DNA from: Prochlorococcus marinus CUG1438
GTDB taxonomy: Bacteria; Cyanobacteriota; Cyanobacteriia; PCC-6307; Cyanobiaceae
NCBI GenBank assembly: GCA_017644325.1
Contig: JAEPLS010000002.1
Span: 248,001 to 312,000 of the forward strand
Direction of reading: 5' to 3'
DNA length: 64,000 nt
In this document: positions 9,603-18,717 of the stretch, in pieces
Layout: each line of letters opens with the position of its first letter
How positions within the stretch are numbered: the first letter of the stretch is position 1
The notes under the pieces: generated by a model
Told to the model about the DNA's origin: nothing
The model's input: the letters and a program-made list of their open reading frames with translations, nothing else
Database searches by the model: none
Position numbers and translations under genes: made by a program

Positions 9603-10312
9603 GTTTTAGATTCTCTTTTAGAGAATCCCCAAATAAAAGCAAAAAGAATCAAAAAATAAAAATAATAGTCCGGAAGAATAGATTCTTTAATTAACGTATT
9701 TAGTAAAAGTTTAATCCCCACTATTAAAATTGCTACGTAACCGGCTGTTTCTAATCTAGAAAATATATCCAGAAGTTTTAGAAAAATCCCCGATGTAAAT
9801 CTTAAGGCTAATACTCCAATCACTGCTCCAAATATAATTAATATGTATTGATCACTGATAGCCACTGCAGTAGTAATACTATCAATGGAAAAAGCAAAAT
9901 CAGTAATAGAAAGAAGCGCTACAACCCTTAAGAACCTAAAATTATTTTTAGTATTATCTGTCCCATTTTCAGTTTTTTCTATATCTGAATTTAAAAAAAC
10001 ATTTGAGAAGAATAAGTATATTAAATAAAAACCAGCAAAAACTCTAATAAGAACAAATTTTAGAAAAACATTAGATAATATGATCAGAATAATCCTAAAT
10101 AATAAAGATATTGTTATGCCAATATTTAAGGCTCTTGACCTTAATTCTGAACTGCCCAGGGATTTAGTAAGAGAAGCTAGTGCGACAGCATTATCTGCTG
10201 ATAATAATAATTCTAGAGCAATTAATATTGGTAAAAGTGTAAAGATTTCGTACCAACTATCTACCTGATCTAGTGTGGGTATAAAGGAATTTATTGCAGC
10301 TGAATCCATCAA
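9599..10312 (-). CDS. TerC family integral membrane protein
   Basis: 237 residues with about seven hydrophobic segments and the TerC signature ELLLSADNAVALASL near residues 34-48, plus a second acidic site ITDFAFSIDSITTA. TerC-family proteins in bacteria are linked to Mn2+ efflux or to metallation of exported proteins; the plant homologue is needed for thylakoid biogenesis. Convergent with fmt, overlapping by 4 bp. It is divergently arranged from mfd with a 71-bp shared promoter region. Confidence 0.88.
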   Translation of the reverse strand: MMDSAAINSFIPTLDQVDSWYEIFTLLPILIALELLLSADNAVALASLTKSLGSSELRSRALNIGITISLLFRIILIILSNVFLKFVLIRVFAGFYLIYLFFSNVFLNSDIEKTENGTDNTKNNFRFLRVVALLSITDFAFSIDSITTAVAISDQYILIIFGAVIGVLALRFTSGIFLKLLDIFSRLETAGYVAILIVGIKLLLNTLIKESILPDYYFYFLILFAFIWGFSKRESKT

Positions 10313-10341
10313 TTATTATTCACAATCAGTATAAAATCTAA

Positions 10342-10347
10342 TATAAT
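10342..10347 (+). promoter_or_regulatory. Candidate -10 box of mfd
   Basis: A perfect TATAAT lies 37 bp upstream of the mfd ATG inside the 71-bp gap shared with terC. No clear -35 is visible, which is common for low-GC Prochlorococcus promoters. The position would give a 5' leader of about 30 nt. Confidence 0.4.
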
Positions 10348-10383
10348 GTATCGGATATTTGCAATCAAGATTGATAACTATAA

Positions 10384-13300
10384 ATGAGTTTAAATACTTT
10401 AGTTGATTATATTTCGAACTCACAAGTTACTTCTGAATTAATAAAAAGAATTTCAAAAAATAATGAATTAAATATTGTTGGTTCAAGTAGATATGCAAAA
10501 TCAATAATCTTAGATAGCATTGCAAAAAAAGAAGAAAAAAATATATTATTAATTTGTCCTAATGTAGAAATTGCCTACAAATGGATTGGTTATTTTGAAA
10601 GTATAAATGATAAAGCAGTTTTATATTATCCCCCCACAGAACATCTACCATACTCATCAATTAATAAATCAAAAGAGATTGAATTTAGTCAGCTTACTGT
10701 TTTATCCAAATTAATAAAAAAAGAGAAAAATGAACTTAATATTGTTATATCAACAGAGAGAGCACTACAACCTCATCTAATAAATAAAAACCTATTAATT
10801 GAAAACAAGTTAGATTTGCGAAAAGGGGTTCAAATCGAGATTCAAGAATTAGCAAATAAACTTACTTTGCTTGGTTATACGAAGGATAATGTAACTTCAA
10901 CAGAGGGATTCTGGAGTAGGAGAGGGGAAATAGTAGATATTTATCCTGTCAATAATGAGTTTCCTATAAGATTAGAATTTTTTGATAATGTAATTGAGAA
11001 GATAAGAGAATATGATCCCCATACACAGAAAACATTAGAAAGTATCAATAATATTGAAATAATACAGGCTGGATTTGATTTACTAATAAAAGACAAGTTA
11101 AATAATTTTTCTAAGAACGGTATTTTTAATTCAGAAGATATAAATAAAAATAATCTTGATCGTTATTTAGGAATAATTGAAAAAAAACCCTCAAATATAA
11201 TAGATTTTATTGATAGGGAAACAATTCTTGTAATTGATGAATTAGAAGATTGTAAAAAATTTACAAATAATTGGTATTTAGATTCAGAAAATAATTTTGA
11301 TAATTGTGAGTATGAATTAAATAAGAACCTTAAAAATAATGATATTAATTTAGAGGCCAAACCTAATTTACATTTAAAGTTTGACGAAATATTAAATTCA
11401 CTAGGAAATTTTAATTTGATAAAATTTTATGAATTTGAATCTAAAGTCAATATTGATAATAAGTTTTTGTTAAACGATAAAAGAATAAATTCATACTCTA
11501 AAAATATAGGAAAAATATCCAATGATATAAATAAAAATATAAAAAATAATGAAAAAGTATGGATATTATCAGCACAGCCATTAAGAACTAGGACTTTACT
11601 TTTTGAGCACGAATGTAATACAAACTTCTTAAACAATCCTAATGATATTAATGAAGCCTTTAAATCAATTCATAATTCGACTCCTTTAATTTTAAAAAAT
11701 AAGAACAATTATGAAATCGAGGGTTTTTATCTTCCGATATGGAAAGTTGTCCTAATAACAGATAAAGAATTATTTTCACAACAATCTCTTTTTAATAATG
11801 TATTCATAAGAAGAAAAAAAAGAAGTGTAAATTCAAATATTAATGTAAATAAGATTAATCCCGGTGATTTTATAGTTCATAAAAATCATGGAATAGGAAA
11901 ATTTTTAAAAATAGAAAAAATAAATATAACTGGAGATTCAAGAGATTATTTAGTCATTAAATATCAGGATGGGAAGATAAGTGTTGCCGCTGATCAACTT
12001 GGTAGTATTAACAGATATAGATCAAGCGGAAAAATAAAGCCAAAAATAAATAAATTAGGAGGGACGGAATGGGAAAGAATAAAAGATAAGAATAAGAAAC
12101 TAATCAAAAAAGTTGCTGTCGATATTTTAAAACTTTATGCAAAGAGAGAAAAATTAAAGGGGTACATTTACCCAGAAGATGGTCCTTGGCAAGATGAATT
12201 AGAGGAATCATTCCCTTATCAACCAACACCTGATCAAATTACTGCTGTTGAAGAAATAAAATCTGATATGGAAAGCGATAAGCCAATGGACAGGCTAGTT
12301 TGTGGAGATGTAGGATTTGGCAAAACAGAAGTCGCTGTTCGGGCAATTTTTAAGGCTATTACCGCAGGCAAACAGGTAATATTACTAGCACCCACAACAA
12401 TCCTAGCTCAGCAACATTGGAGAACAATAAACAATAGATTTTCACCATACCCAATAAAAGTATCATTACTCAATAGATTCAAAACCGTTAATGAAAGAAA
12501 GGAAATCTATGCAGGCTTAAAAAATAACAAAATTGATTTAGTTGTAGCTACGCACCAAATTTTAGGAAAAGAAATAGAAATTAAAAACTTAGGACTACTT
12601 GTTATTGATGAAGAACAACGATTTGGAGTAAGGCAAAAGGAGAAAATTAAAAAAATCAAAACCAACATAGACGTTTTAACTCTCTCTGCAACTCCAATTC
12701 CAAGGACTCTTTATATGAGCTTATCTGGACTAAGACAAATGAGCTTACTTAATACTCCTCCTCCATCAAGAAGATCAATAAAAACATATTTATCTGAAAT
12801 AGATATGGATGTTATAAGAACTGCCATTAATCAAGAACTTGATAGGGGGGGTCAAATTTTTTATGTTCTTCCAAGAATTTCTGATATTGATCAAGCTGTA
12901 AACAAATTAAAAAATATGTTTCCAAGCTTAAAATTTATTGTTGCTCATGGGCAAATGAACGAAACAGAACTTGAGAATGCAATGATTGCCTTTAATAATG
13001 GAGAAGTAGATCTAATGATATGCACAACGATAATTGAAAGTGGATTAGACATTCCAAAAGTAAATACAATCATTATTGAAGATTCTCATAAATTTGGCCT
13101 TTCACAACTTTATCAACTTAGAGGAAGAGTGGGAAGAAGCGGTGTTCAAGCACATGCATGGTTATTTTATCCAAATATAAATAAAATTAATGATGCTGCA
13201 AAACAAAGATTAAAAGCTATAAAAGACTTTTCAGAACTAGGAAGTGGTTATCAACTAGCAATGAAAGATATGGAAATAAGAGGTGTTGGCAGTTTACTAG

Positions 13301-13896
13301 GAGAAGAACAAAGTGGAAAGGTTAATGCTATTGGATATGATTTATATATAGAAATGCTCCATGAGGCTATTTCAGAAATAAGTGGGCAAGAAATACCTGA
13401 AGTTAGTGATACCCAAATTGATCTCCCAATAAATGCATTTATACCGGCAACATGGATATTAAACAGGGAAGAAAAGCTCGATGCTTACAAATCCGCTACT
13501 GAATGTTCTTTTGATCATGAGTTAACTGAACTTGCTACTGACTGGGTGAACAGATATGGAACTTTGCCTAAACCTGTTGAGTGTTTATTGATGTTAATGA
13601 GATTAAAATTACTTGCTAAAAAATGTGGTTTTAACAAAATTAAACTCAAGAAACCAAACATACTCATAGAGACAAAATTAAAAAAAACCACTTTTAAAAT
13701 ACTTAAAAGTTCATTACCAATTAGCGTTCAAAATAAGTTTAATTTTGATGAAGGGGAAGAACAGTCAATAATAACTATAAGGGGTTTAGGCGTTACAGAT
13801 ATTCAAAATCAACTTGATCAATTAACACTATGGTTTGGGGCATTTATCAAAGAAATAAATAATTTTGAAAAAGACCTCGTAATTAAAAGAGAATAA
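10384..13896 (+). CDS. mfd: Transcription-repair coupling factor Mfd
   Basis: 1170 residues, full length. Order of domains: UvrB-like homology region (about 1-300), CarD-like RNA polymerase interaction domain beginning near INPGDFIVHKNHGIGKF (about residue 492), RecG-type translocase with Walker A VCGDVGFGKTEVA (about 640-648) and DEEQ box LLVIDEEQRFG (742-745), then helicase motif VI and the C-terminal TRCF domain. Mfd frees RNA polymerase stalled at lesions and brings in UvrA/B. It sits alone on the plus strand after a divergent promoter region. Confidence 0.97.
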   Translation: MSLNTLVDYISNSQVTSELIKRISKNNELNIVGSSRYAKSIILDSIAKKEEKNILLICPNVEIAYKWIGYFESINDKAVLYYPPTEHLPYSSINKSKEIEFSQLTVLSKLIKKEKNELNIVISTERALQPHLINKNLLIENKLDLRKGVQIEIQELANKLTLLGYTKDNVTSTEGFWSRRGEIVDIYPVNNEFPIRLEFFDNVIEKIREYDPHTQKTLESINNIEIIQAGFDLLIKDKLNNFSKNGIFNSEDINKNNLDRYLGIIEKKPSNIIDFIDRETILVIDELEDCKKFTNNWYLDSENNFDNCEYELNKNLKNNDINLEAKPNLHLKFDEILNSLGNFNLIKFYEFESKVNIDNKFLLNDKRINSYSKNIGKISNDINKNIKNNEKVWILSAQPLRTRTLLFEHECNTNFLNNPNDINEAFKSIHNSTPLILKNKNNYEIEGFYLPIWKVVLITDKELFSQQSLFNNVFIRRKKRSVNSNINVNKINPGDFIVHKNHGIGKFLKIEKINITGDSRDYLVIKYQDGKISVAADQLGSINRYRSSGKIKPKINKLGGTEWERIKDKNKKLIKKVAVDILKLYAKREKLKGYIYPEDGPWQDELEESFPYQPTPDQITAVEEIKSDMESDKPMDRLVCGDVGFGKTEVAVRAIFKAITAGKQVILLAPTTILAQQHWRTINNRFSPYPIKVSLLNRFKTVNERKEIYAGLKNNKIDLVVATHQILGKEIEIKNLGLLVIDEEQRFGVRQKEKIKKIKTNIDVLTLSATPIPRTLYMSLSGLRQMSLLNTPPPSRRSIKTYLSEIDMDVIRTAINQELDRGGQIFYVLPRISDIDQAVNKLKNMFPSLKFIVAHGQMNETELENAMIAFNNGEVDLMICTTIIESGLDIPKVNTIIIEDSHKFGLSQLYQLRGRVGRSGVQAHAWLFYPNINKINDAAKQRLKAIKDFSELGSGYQLAMKDMEIRGVGSLLGEEQSGKVNAIGYDLYIEMLHEAISEISGQEIPEVSDTQIDLPINAFIPATWILNREEKLDAYKSATECSFDHELTELATDWVNRYGTLPKPVECLLMLMRLKLLAKKCGFNKIKLKKPNILIETKLKKTTFKILKSSLPISVQNKFNFDEGEEQSIITIRGLGVTDIQNQLDQLTLWFGAFIKEINNFEKDLVIKRE

Positions 13897-13968
13897 ATTA
13901 TTAAATAATTATTTAAAATCCGCGAAATAGTTTAATTTCAGTTAGGTTATTATAAATTTAGAAGGTTT

Positions 13969-14130
13969 ATGGGTGAATATATAGATATCGGAATTCAAAG
14001 TTCTGTTCTTCCTTTAACTATAATATTTTCATCTATTTTACTAGGATTATATGCACTATTTGGAGTGGAGACAGAAAATGATGACGATGATTCTGACTCT
14101 GGGAGTGGTGGGTTAATGCAACCTATCTGA
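13969..14130 (+). CDS. Small single-helix membrane protein with acidic tail
   Basis: 53 residues: MGEYIDIGIQSS, then one hydrophobic helix (about 13-32), then an Asp-rich stretch (DDDDSDS) and the ending GGLMQPI. Too short for most gene callers but clearly gene-like: ATG start, sensible membrane topology and a distinctive ordered tail. The family is not recognised. A small accessory subunit of a thylakoid complex is possible. It ends 2 bp before the convergent gene at 14133. Confidence 0.7.
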   Translation: MGEYIDIGIQSSVLPLTIIFSSILLGLYALFGVETENDDDDSDSGSGGLMQPI

Positions 14131-14132
14131 TA

Positions 14133-14501
14133 TTACTTATAACTTATTTTTCTTGTTTTTCTACTTATAATCTTTATTAATCTATTTAAAGCCCCTATAA
14201 GTAAAAGCAAGGATACTATTAAAGAGATAAAAATAAAAACCACTAAGAAAATCTCGTAAAGTATAAATCCAAGATCAATAATCAGCGAAAATAATTTATT
14301 TATAGCAGTTGGTAAATTTCGCAAAAGCGAACTTTTATTTGGTATCAAATAGTTTATGTAAGCTAACAATATACTAAAAATAACCATAAAGGCCGATTCA
14401 GTAATAAGTCTCCTTTTGGACTTTCGTCTCAAAGATAAATTCTTCTTAAAAATATATTTTTCAGACTTCTTATTTACATTTGGAATGTTTATATCTGCCA
14501 T
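14133..14501 (-). CDS. Conserved membrane protein, unknown function
   Basis: 122 residues. A basic N-terminal third (residues 1-32) is followed by hydrophobic segments at about 33-53 and two more between 65 and 110, ending in another basic tail. No domain recognised. It is the last gene of the minus-strand run that begins with dapB, separated from the DUF4335 gene by 88 bp. Confidence 0.6.
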   Translation of the reverse strand: MADINIPNVNKKSEKYIFKKNLSLRRKSKRRLITESAFMVIFSILLAYINYLIPNKSSLLRNLPTAINKLFSLIIDLGFILYEIFLVVFIFISLIVSLLLLIGALNRLIKIISRKTRKISYK

Positions 14502-14589
14502 ATATCGAACTTAAAAGAAAACATAATAAATATTTTTAAAAGTAAATATAGTCATAATAACGTTTTTTATTTTATATGCTATAAATTTT

Positions 14590-15177
14590 TTAATTTGTAT
14601 CTACCACTTCTTTTTTATCTATATCATTAATAGGATCATAAAAGTAAATAAAAATAGAAGAGAAAAAAATTAAGGAACAAATTGCGAGAAAAGGAGGCAT
14701 AAAGAAATTTAAAAAATTAAATTTATTATCAAACCCAAATCTTATTTTTTTAGGAAAACTGTTAAAAACAAAAGACTTTTTCAATCTGACTTTTGTAGAT
14801 TCATTTAACTGGTCAAAACAGTTTACGATATCTGACAAAGATGAATTGCCAATCTTTATAACTAGTGGTTTAACATCTGGCTTAGAACTCTTAAGAACAA
14901 TATTATGTATATTTATATTGTCAGCTTTTATGTCAATTAATTTGGACTCATATAATGGAATTTCATTTTTAATAAGAAGATTTGAATAAATATAAAATGC
15001 ATCCATAATTGGTCCTAAATGATCAATCTTGCCCTCAATAAGTGGTTTATCAATTATGGTTAATTTCCATTGGGAAATTATTGATATTTGATCTTTATTT
15101 TCATTATTTGAAAGATCTGGTAATCCTTTAATTTCGAGACTAACTGAAGATTGATTAAAAAGTAATTTGTTCTGCAT
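14590..15177 (-). CDS. DUF4335 family protein
   Basis: 195 residues, resembling the cyanobacterial DUF4335 family: N-terminal beta-rich region (SVSLEIKGLPDLS, WKLTIID) and one C-terminal membrane helix at about 155-175. It follows the DUF3038 gene by 4 bp; the adjacency of DUF3038 and DUF4335 genes is common in cyanobacteria, which supports both calls. Function unknown. Confidence 0.7.
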   Translation of the reverse strand: MQNKLLFNQSSVSLEIKGLPDLSNNENKDQISIISQWKLTIIDKPLIEGKIDHLGPIMDAFYIYSNLLIKNEIPLYESKLIDIKADNINIHNIVLKSSKPDVKPLVIKIGNSSLSDIVNCFDQLNESTKVRLKKSFVFNSFPKKIRFGFDNKFNFLNFFMPPFLAICSLIFFSSIFIYFYDPINDIDKKEVVDTN

Positions 15178-15181
15178 TTTA

Positions 15182-15562
15182 TTAAAAATTTAATAAAAAA
15201 TTTTTCAACTTTATATAGCCCTTACTAGAAATACAAAGTGATAAGGTTAGCAAAGACTTGATAATAATCTCATCATTTTCGACAGGATTTAAAAGCCTTT
15301 TAACTCTTATAGAATTTATGTTAAACCTCTCATTTATTAAATCAATAAATCTCTTATTAAAGTCATTCCATACAAATGAATCTTTTTCAGGATCTTCTCT
15401 AGATAGAAGAATTTCTTTAATATAAGGATATAAGTATCTAGACATTTCAACAGTAATTTTAATTAAGGCATCAAATTCCTTTAATTTAATTTTGTTATTA
15501 ACGTAAGATTTCCTCAATGGATTATTGTTTCTTAGTTTCCATATAGTAACTTTATTAGGCAA
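15182..15562 (-). CDS. DUF3038 family protein, start codon unclear
   Basis: 126 residues from the TTG at 15562. The visible DUF3038 core is PNKVTIWKLRNNNPLRKSY. Reading on upstream in the same frame gives LDLLLLILETIDLNGLQSL, which matches the conserved N-terminus of the family, yet no ATG, GTG or TTG lies between that and the stop at 15713-15715. The frame is open from 15712. An unusual start such as ATT at 15706 is possible, because a candidate -10 box sits just upstream at 15732. If so, the true protein has about 48 more residues. Function of the family is unknown. Confidence 0.7.
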   Translation of the reverse strand: MPNKVTIWKLRNNNPLRKSYVNNKIKLKEFDALIKITVEMSRYLYPYIKEILLSREDPEKDSFVWNDFNKRFIDLINERFNINSIRVKRLLNPVENDEIIIKSLLTLSLCISSKGYIKLKNFLLNF

Positions 15563-15731
15563 AACCTGATTTAAATTAAGTTTATTAGATAAGGCATATA
15601 GAGACTGTAAGCCATTTAAATCTATAGTCTCAAGAATTAATAATAATAAATCAAGCTTTTCTATAGATTGCCTTGATATTTGATTTCTTTTAATTGAAAG
15701 GATAATTGTTACTTATTAAAATATTCTCTTA

Positions 15732-15740
15732 ATTATAACA
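15732..15740 (-). promoter_or_regulatory. Candidate extended -10 (TGTTATAAT) for the DUF3038-DUF4335 genes
   Basis: On the minus strand the sequence reads TGTTATAAT, a perfect -10 with a TGn extension, lying just downstream of the DUF2949 stop. It predicts a transcript start near 15725, giving a leader of about 20 nt to an upstream non-canonical start but about 163 nt to the TTG at 15562. Confidence 0.45.
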
Positions 15741-15743
15741 GAA

Positions 15744-15953
15744 TTATAAATCCATTTTTTGAAATAAAAATGAATATAACTTGTCTAGTTCTTCAATAGT
15801 TAGCATTCCATAACTCCATAACAAAATTGGTAATGGAGTATTATTTCTTATTGATAATTTTAGACCAAGTTCAATGGATGATTCATCTAGTCCTATCTCA
15901 TTAACTAAATAAATTATGATATTTTTTGATAAATTATTTTTCATAAGGTTCAC
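15744..15953 (-). CDS. DUF2949 family protein
   Basis: 69 residues. It shows the pattern of cyanobacterial DUF2949 proteins: a helical first half, then PLPILLWSYGMLTIEELDKLYSF (motif within residues 41-63; key residues P-L-W-Y-G and the LD pair). Function unknown. Its start overlaps the stop of the UbiH-like gene by 4 bp, so it is translationally coupled to it. Confidence 0.75.
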   Translation of the reverse strand: MNLMKNNLSKNIIIYLVNEIGLDESSIELGLKLSIRNNTPLPILLWSYGMLTIEELDKLYSFLFQKMDL

Positions 15954-17104
15954 TTGATTCTCGAATAAATGAGAGACTTAGTCATTTGATTTATGACTAA
16001 TTTTCTTATAAAAAGAAAATTATTTAAAAAGAAAAATGAAAACTTTCTAATTGGAAATAACAAAGGATTCCTATTTGCGAATATAAAAATCAAGGAGTCA
16101 GTTATAACCATAATAAAGATAATATCTAAAATCCTACTTAAATAATACTTAAATTTAAATAGCGTCAAATACCTTTTTGTAATAACAGTATTTTTATTAA
16201 AAAGATCAAAAATAGTATTAACATCTCGCCAACAACTATTTAGCCCTTGCCCCCCAACAGGATGAAATGTATGAAATGCATCACCTACGAAAACTAATTT
16301 TTTCATATTAAATAATTGAAAATTTAGAGATAAAGAAACAGGAAAGATATTAAATTCTCCAATTATCTGATCTAACTTAAATTTAATTGGCAAAATAGTT
16401 GATAAATTATCCATTAAAAAATTTTTATCAGAATTTAATCTTTCAATAGACTTTGATGTACTGGATGTCCAAATTATCTGATATAAATTTTTTTCCAAAG
16501 GCAATAATGCAAGTGGTCCTTCATCTCTAAAAATTTCATAAGCACGCTTTTCACAATTACCTCTTAAAGAAACCTTAAAAGTTAAACAGGCCTGATTGTA
16601 GTTTTTTTTAAAATCTATAAGATTGAATAATTTCTTATCAAGAGAGTTTGCTCCCGTAGAGAGAAATTCATAATCAAATAATATTTTTTTTTCAGATAAA
16701 TCTTGAGGTTTCATAAAAAAAATATTGTCATAATTTTCAATCTCACGAAAAAAAACATTCATGACGTCTGAATGTTTAACTACCCATCCAATATTTTCAG
16801 CAGAGCTTATATCATCATCTAAGTCATCAACTTTTAATTTGGTAAAAACAGAAGTTACACTGTCTGATATTGAGAGAGTATCAAAGCCAAACAAAAAAGG
16901 TTCTAATTTTTTCCAAAGTCTGAATTTTAATAAAATTTTCCTTGTTGAATGAGTGATTGCATAAGTTTTATCCTTATTGATTAATTTATCCTTAGATAAC
17001 AAGTCAGTTAAAAAAATATTACAGTCGAACTTTGAAAGTACAATTGACAAAAGTAAACCAGTCGGGCCAGAACCTACAATTTTAAAATTGATCTTATTTT
17101 TCAT
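15950..17104 (-). CDS. UbiH/VisC-type FAD-dependent monooxygenase
   Basis: 384 residues. The N-terminus has the FAD Rossmann motif (VGSGPTGLLLSIVLSKFD) and the C-terminal half the second FAD motif GDAFHTFHPVGGQGLN with DV nearby, typical of the UbiH/COQ6 group of aromatic hydroxylases. In quinone-making bacteria these hydroxylate the ring; cyanobacteria make plastoquinone, so a quinone or other aromatic substrate is plausible but not provable here. Upstream is the conserved protein at 17128, and DUF2949 follows with a 4-bp overlap. Confidence 0.82.
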   Translation of the reverse strand: MKNKINFKIVGSGPTGLLLSIVLSKFDCNIFLTDLLSKDKLINKDKTYAITHSTRKILLKFRLWKKLEPFLFGFDTLSISDSVTSVFTKLKVDDLDDDISSAENIGWVVKHSDVMNVFFREIENYDNIFFMKPQDLSEKKILFDYEFLSTGANSLDKKLFNLIDFKKNYNQACLTFKVSLRGNCEKRAYEIFRDEGPLALLPLEKNLYQIIWTSSTSKSIERLNSDKNFLMDNLSTILPIKFKLDQIIGEFNIFPVSLSLNFQLFNMKKLVFVGDAFHTFHPVGGQGLNSCWRDVNTIFDLFNKNTVITKRYLTLFKFKYYLSRILDIIFIMVITDSLIFIFANRNPLLFPIRKFSFFFLNNFLFIRKLVINQMTKSLIYSRIK

Positions 17105-17127
17105 AAAATAATATAAATATCATCTAT

Positions 17128-17766
17128 CTATTTAATATAAATATAACAAATCTCCTCAAATGCCGGCCTCAATAAATAGGGGTACTCACCCACCCATAAA
17201 TTAATCTCTGGTAACCAAGCATCGGTCAAATAAAAATCCCTATCAAAATTACTATTATTAGATGTTAATAAACATCTAATTTTGGAACCTACTCTAATAA
17301 GACTGTGCTTATTTTCCATTGGAAAACTTAACTTCTCTAAATAACCATCTTCGTCCTCTAGTTCAAGTACTAACCAAGTCCTTTTATTTTCAATAACTTC
17401 TAATCTACCTTGCATATTAGATTGTTCTCTCGAACTTTCAATCTTTTCTGTTTTATAAATATCTGATACGTAACCATCAAATATAGAAAAAAATTTATAT
17501 TTTCTTATCCTCAAATTTTTTCTACTCGATTCAAGAATTGGCCCCCAGATTATGTATAAGAAAAAAGCGACACAAAGCAATAACCAAAAATTATTTGTTT
17601 GATCTCCAGTTGAGCTAATAATTAATGATACAAATCCTCCAATCGAGGAAATTATAAATCTTTGAAGAATTTTTCTGGGATTACCTAAAGTGTATTTAAA
17701 TTGACTCCCAGTACCAACTGCGGGAATAAGTTTTGTAATTTGATTTGATTTGATTGGGAAAAGCAT
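17128..17766 (-). CDS. Cyanobacterial conserved membrane-anchored protein
   Basis: 212 residues with two hydrophobic segments at about 38-55 and 62-80, followed by a soluble beta-rich part (residues 95-205) that ends near the C-terminus with an aromatic-rich stretch. I do not recognise a named domain. It begins 1 bp after the dapB stop, so it is co-transcribed with dapB. Similar cyanobacterial proteins are sometimes labelled phosphate ABC permease, which the sequence here does not support. Confidence 0.65.
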   Translation of the reverse strand: MLFPIKSNQITKLIPAVGTGSQFKYTLGNPRKILQRFIISSIGGFVSLIISSTGDQTNNFWLLLCVAFFLYIIWGPILESSRKNLRIRKYKFFSIFDGYVSDIYKTEKIESSREQSNMQGRLEVIENKRTWLVLELEDEDGYLEKLSFPMENKHSLIRVGSKIRCLLTSNNSNFDRDFYLTDAWLPEINLWVGEYPYLLRPAFEEICYIYIK

Positions 17767-17767
17767 T

Positions 17768-18616
17768 TTAAAAAATCAATTTTTCGAGTCCATAAACTAA
17801 TGATTCATAATTACCTATTTTTTTAATTGCCTGTAAAACCCCTGGCATATATGCCTTTCTATCAATAGTGTCATGTTTAATTGTATAAGTTTCACCGGGA
17901 GATCCCATAATCACTAATTGATGGGCTAATAATCCTGGTAATCGTATCGAATGTATATTTATTCCTGAGTCTCTAAGACCTCCTCGCACACTTTTTAATG
18001 ACTCAGACTCTTTAACTAAATTTTGATTAAATTTCTTTGGATATTCTTCGATCATTTCTGCAGTTTTTATACACGTTCCACTAGGGGAATCCGCTTTTTG
18101 ATTATGATGCATCTCTATTAGTTCAATATTGTCATAAAATTTAGCTGCTACAGATGCAGCTTGTTGGAGAAGTACCATACCAACGGAAAAATTAGGTATT
18201 ATCGCACAACCAATAGATGCTTTCTGAGCAAAGACAGACAAATCATTTATTTGTGATGGAGTAAGACCTGTAGTTCCAACCACTGGAGAAATACCATATG
18301 CGATAGCAGATCTAGTATTTTCATAAACAGAATCAGGATGAGTGAAATCAACTAAAACAGGCTTGATATTTTCATTTCTATAATTTTGACTTACAGAACA
18401 TAAAGTCCCTTCAAAATCATTTGAAACAAAAACATCACAACTTTTTACCTTTAACAATTCAGAAATATTTGAACCATTGTTCTTTTCATTCAAGTCAATT
18501 GCTGCCACAAGTTCACAATCTTTCGAAGTCAATACGGTGTTAACAACTTCACATCCCATACGGCCTAAGGCTCCTGATACGAGTACTGGAATAGGTTTTT
18601 TAGAATTTTCAGTCAT
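17768..18616 (-). CDS. dapB: 4-Hydroxy-tetrahydrodipicolinate reductase
   Basis: 282 residues. DapB makes tetrahydrodipicolinate for lysine and peptidoglycan diaminopimelate. Visible: the NAD(P) loop [16 protein letters not shown] at the N-terminus, [12 protein letters not shown], and the substrate motif [18 protein letters not shown] with catalytic His. Full length. Divergent from chlH with a 101-bp gap that must hold both promoters. Confidence 0.95.
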   Translation of the reverse strand: MTENSKKPIPVLVSGALGRMGCEVVNTVLTSKDCELVAAIDLNEKNNGSNISELLKVKSCDVFVSNDFEGTLCSVSQNYRNENIKPVLVDFTHPDSVYENTRSAIAYGISPVVGTTGLTPSQINDLSVFAQKASIGCAIIPNFSVGMVLLQQAASVAAKFYDNIELIEMHHNQKADSPSGTCIKTAEMIEEYPKKFNQNLVKESESLKSVRGGLRDSGINIHSIRLPGLLAHQLVIMGSPGETYTIKHDTIDRKAYMPGVLQAIKKIGNYESLVYGLEKLIF

Positions 18617-18717
18617 TTTTTAAAAATTTTTTTTTAAAAGGTTGTTACATGCTATTTATATTGCACACAATAACGCCTTTTCATTCGTAGGCTGGTAGAA
18701 ATACTTAAAGAAAATCA

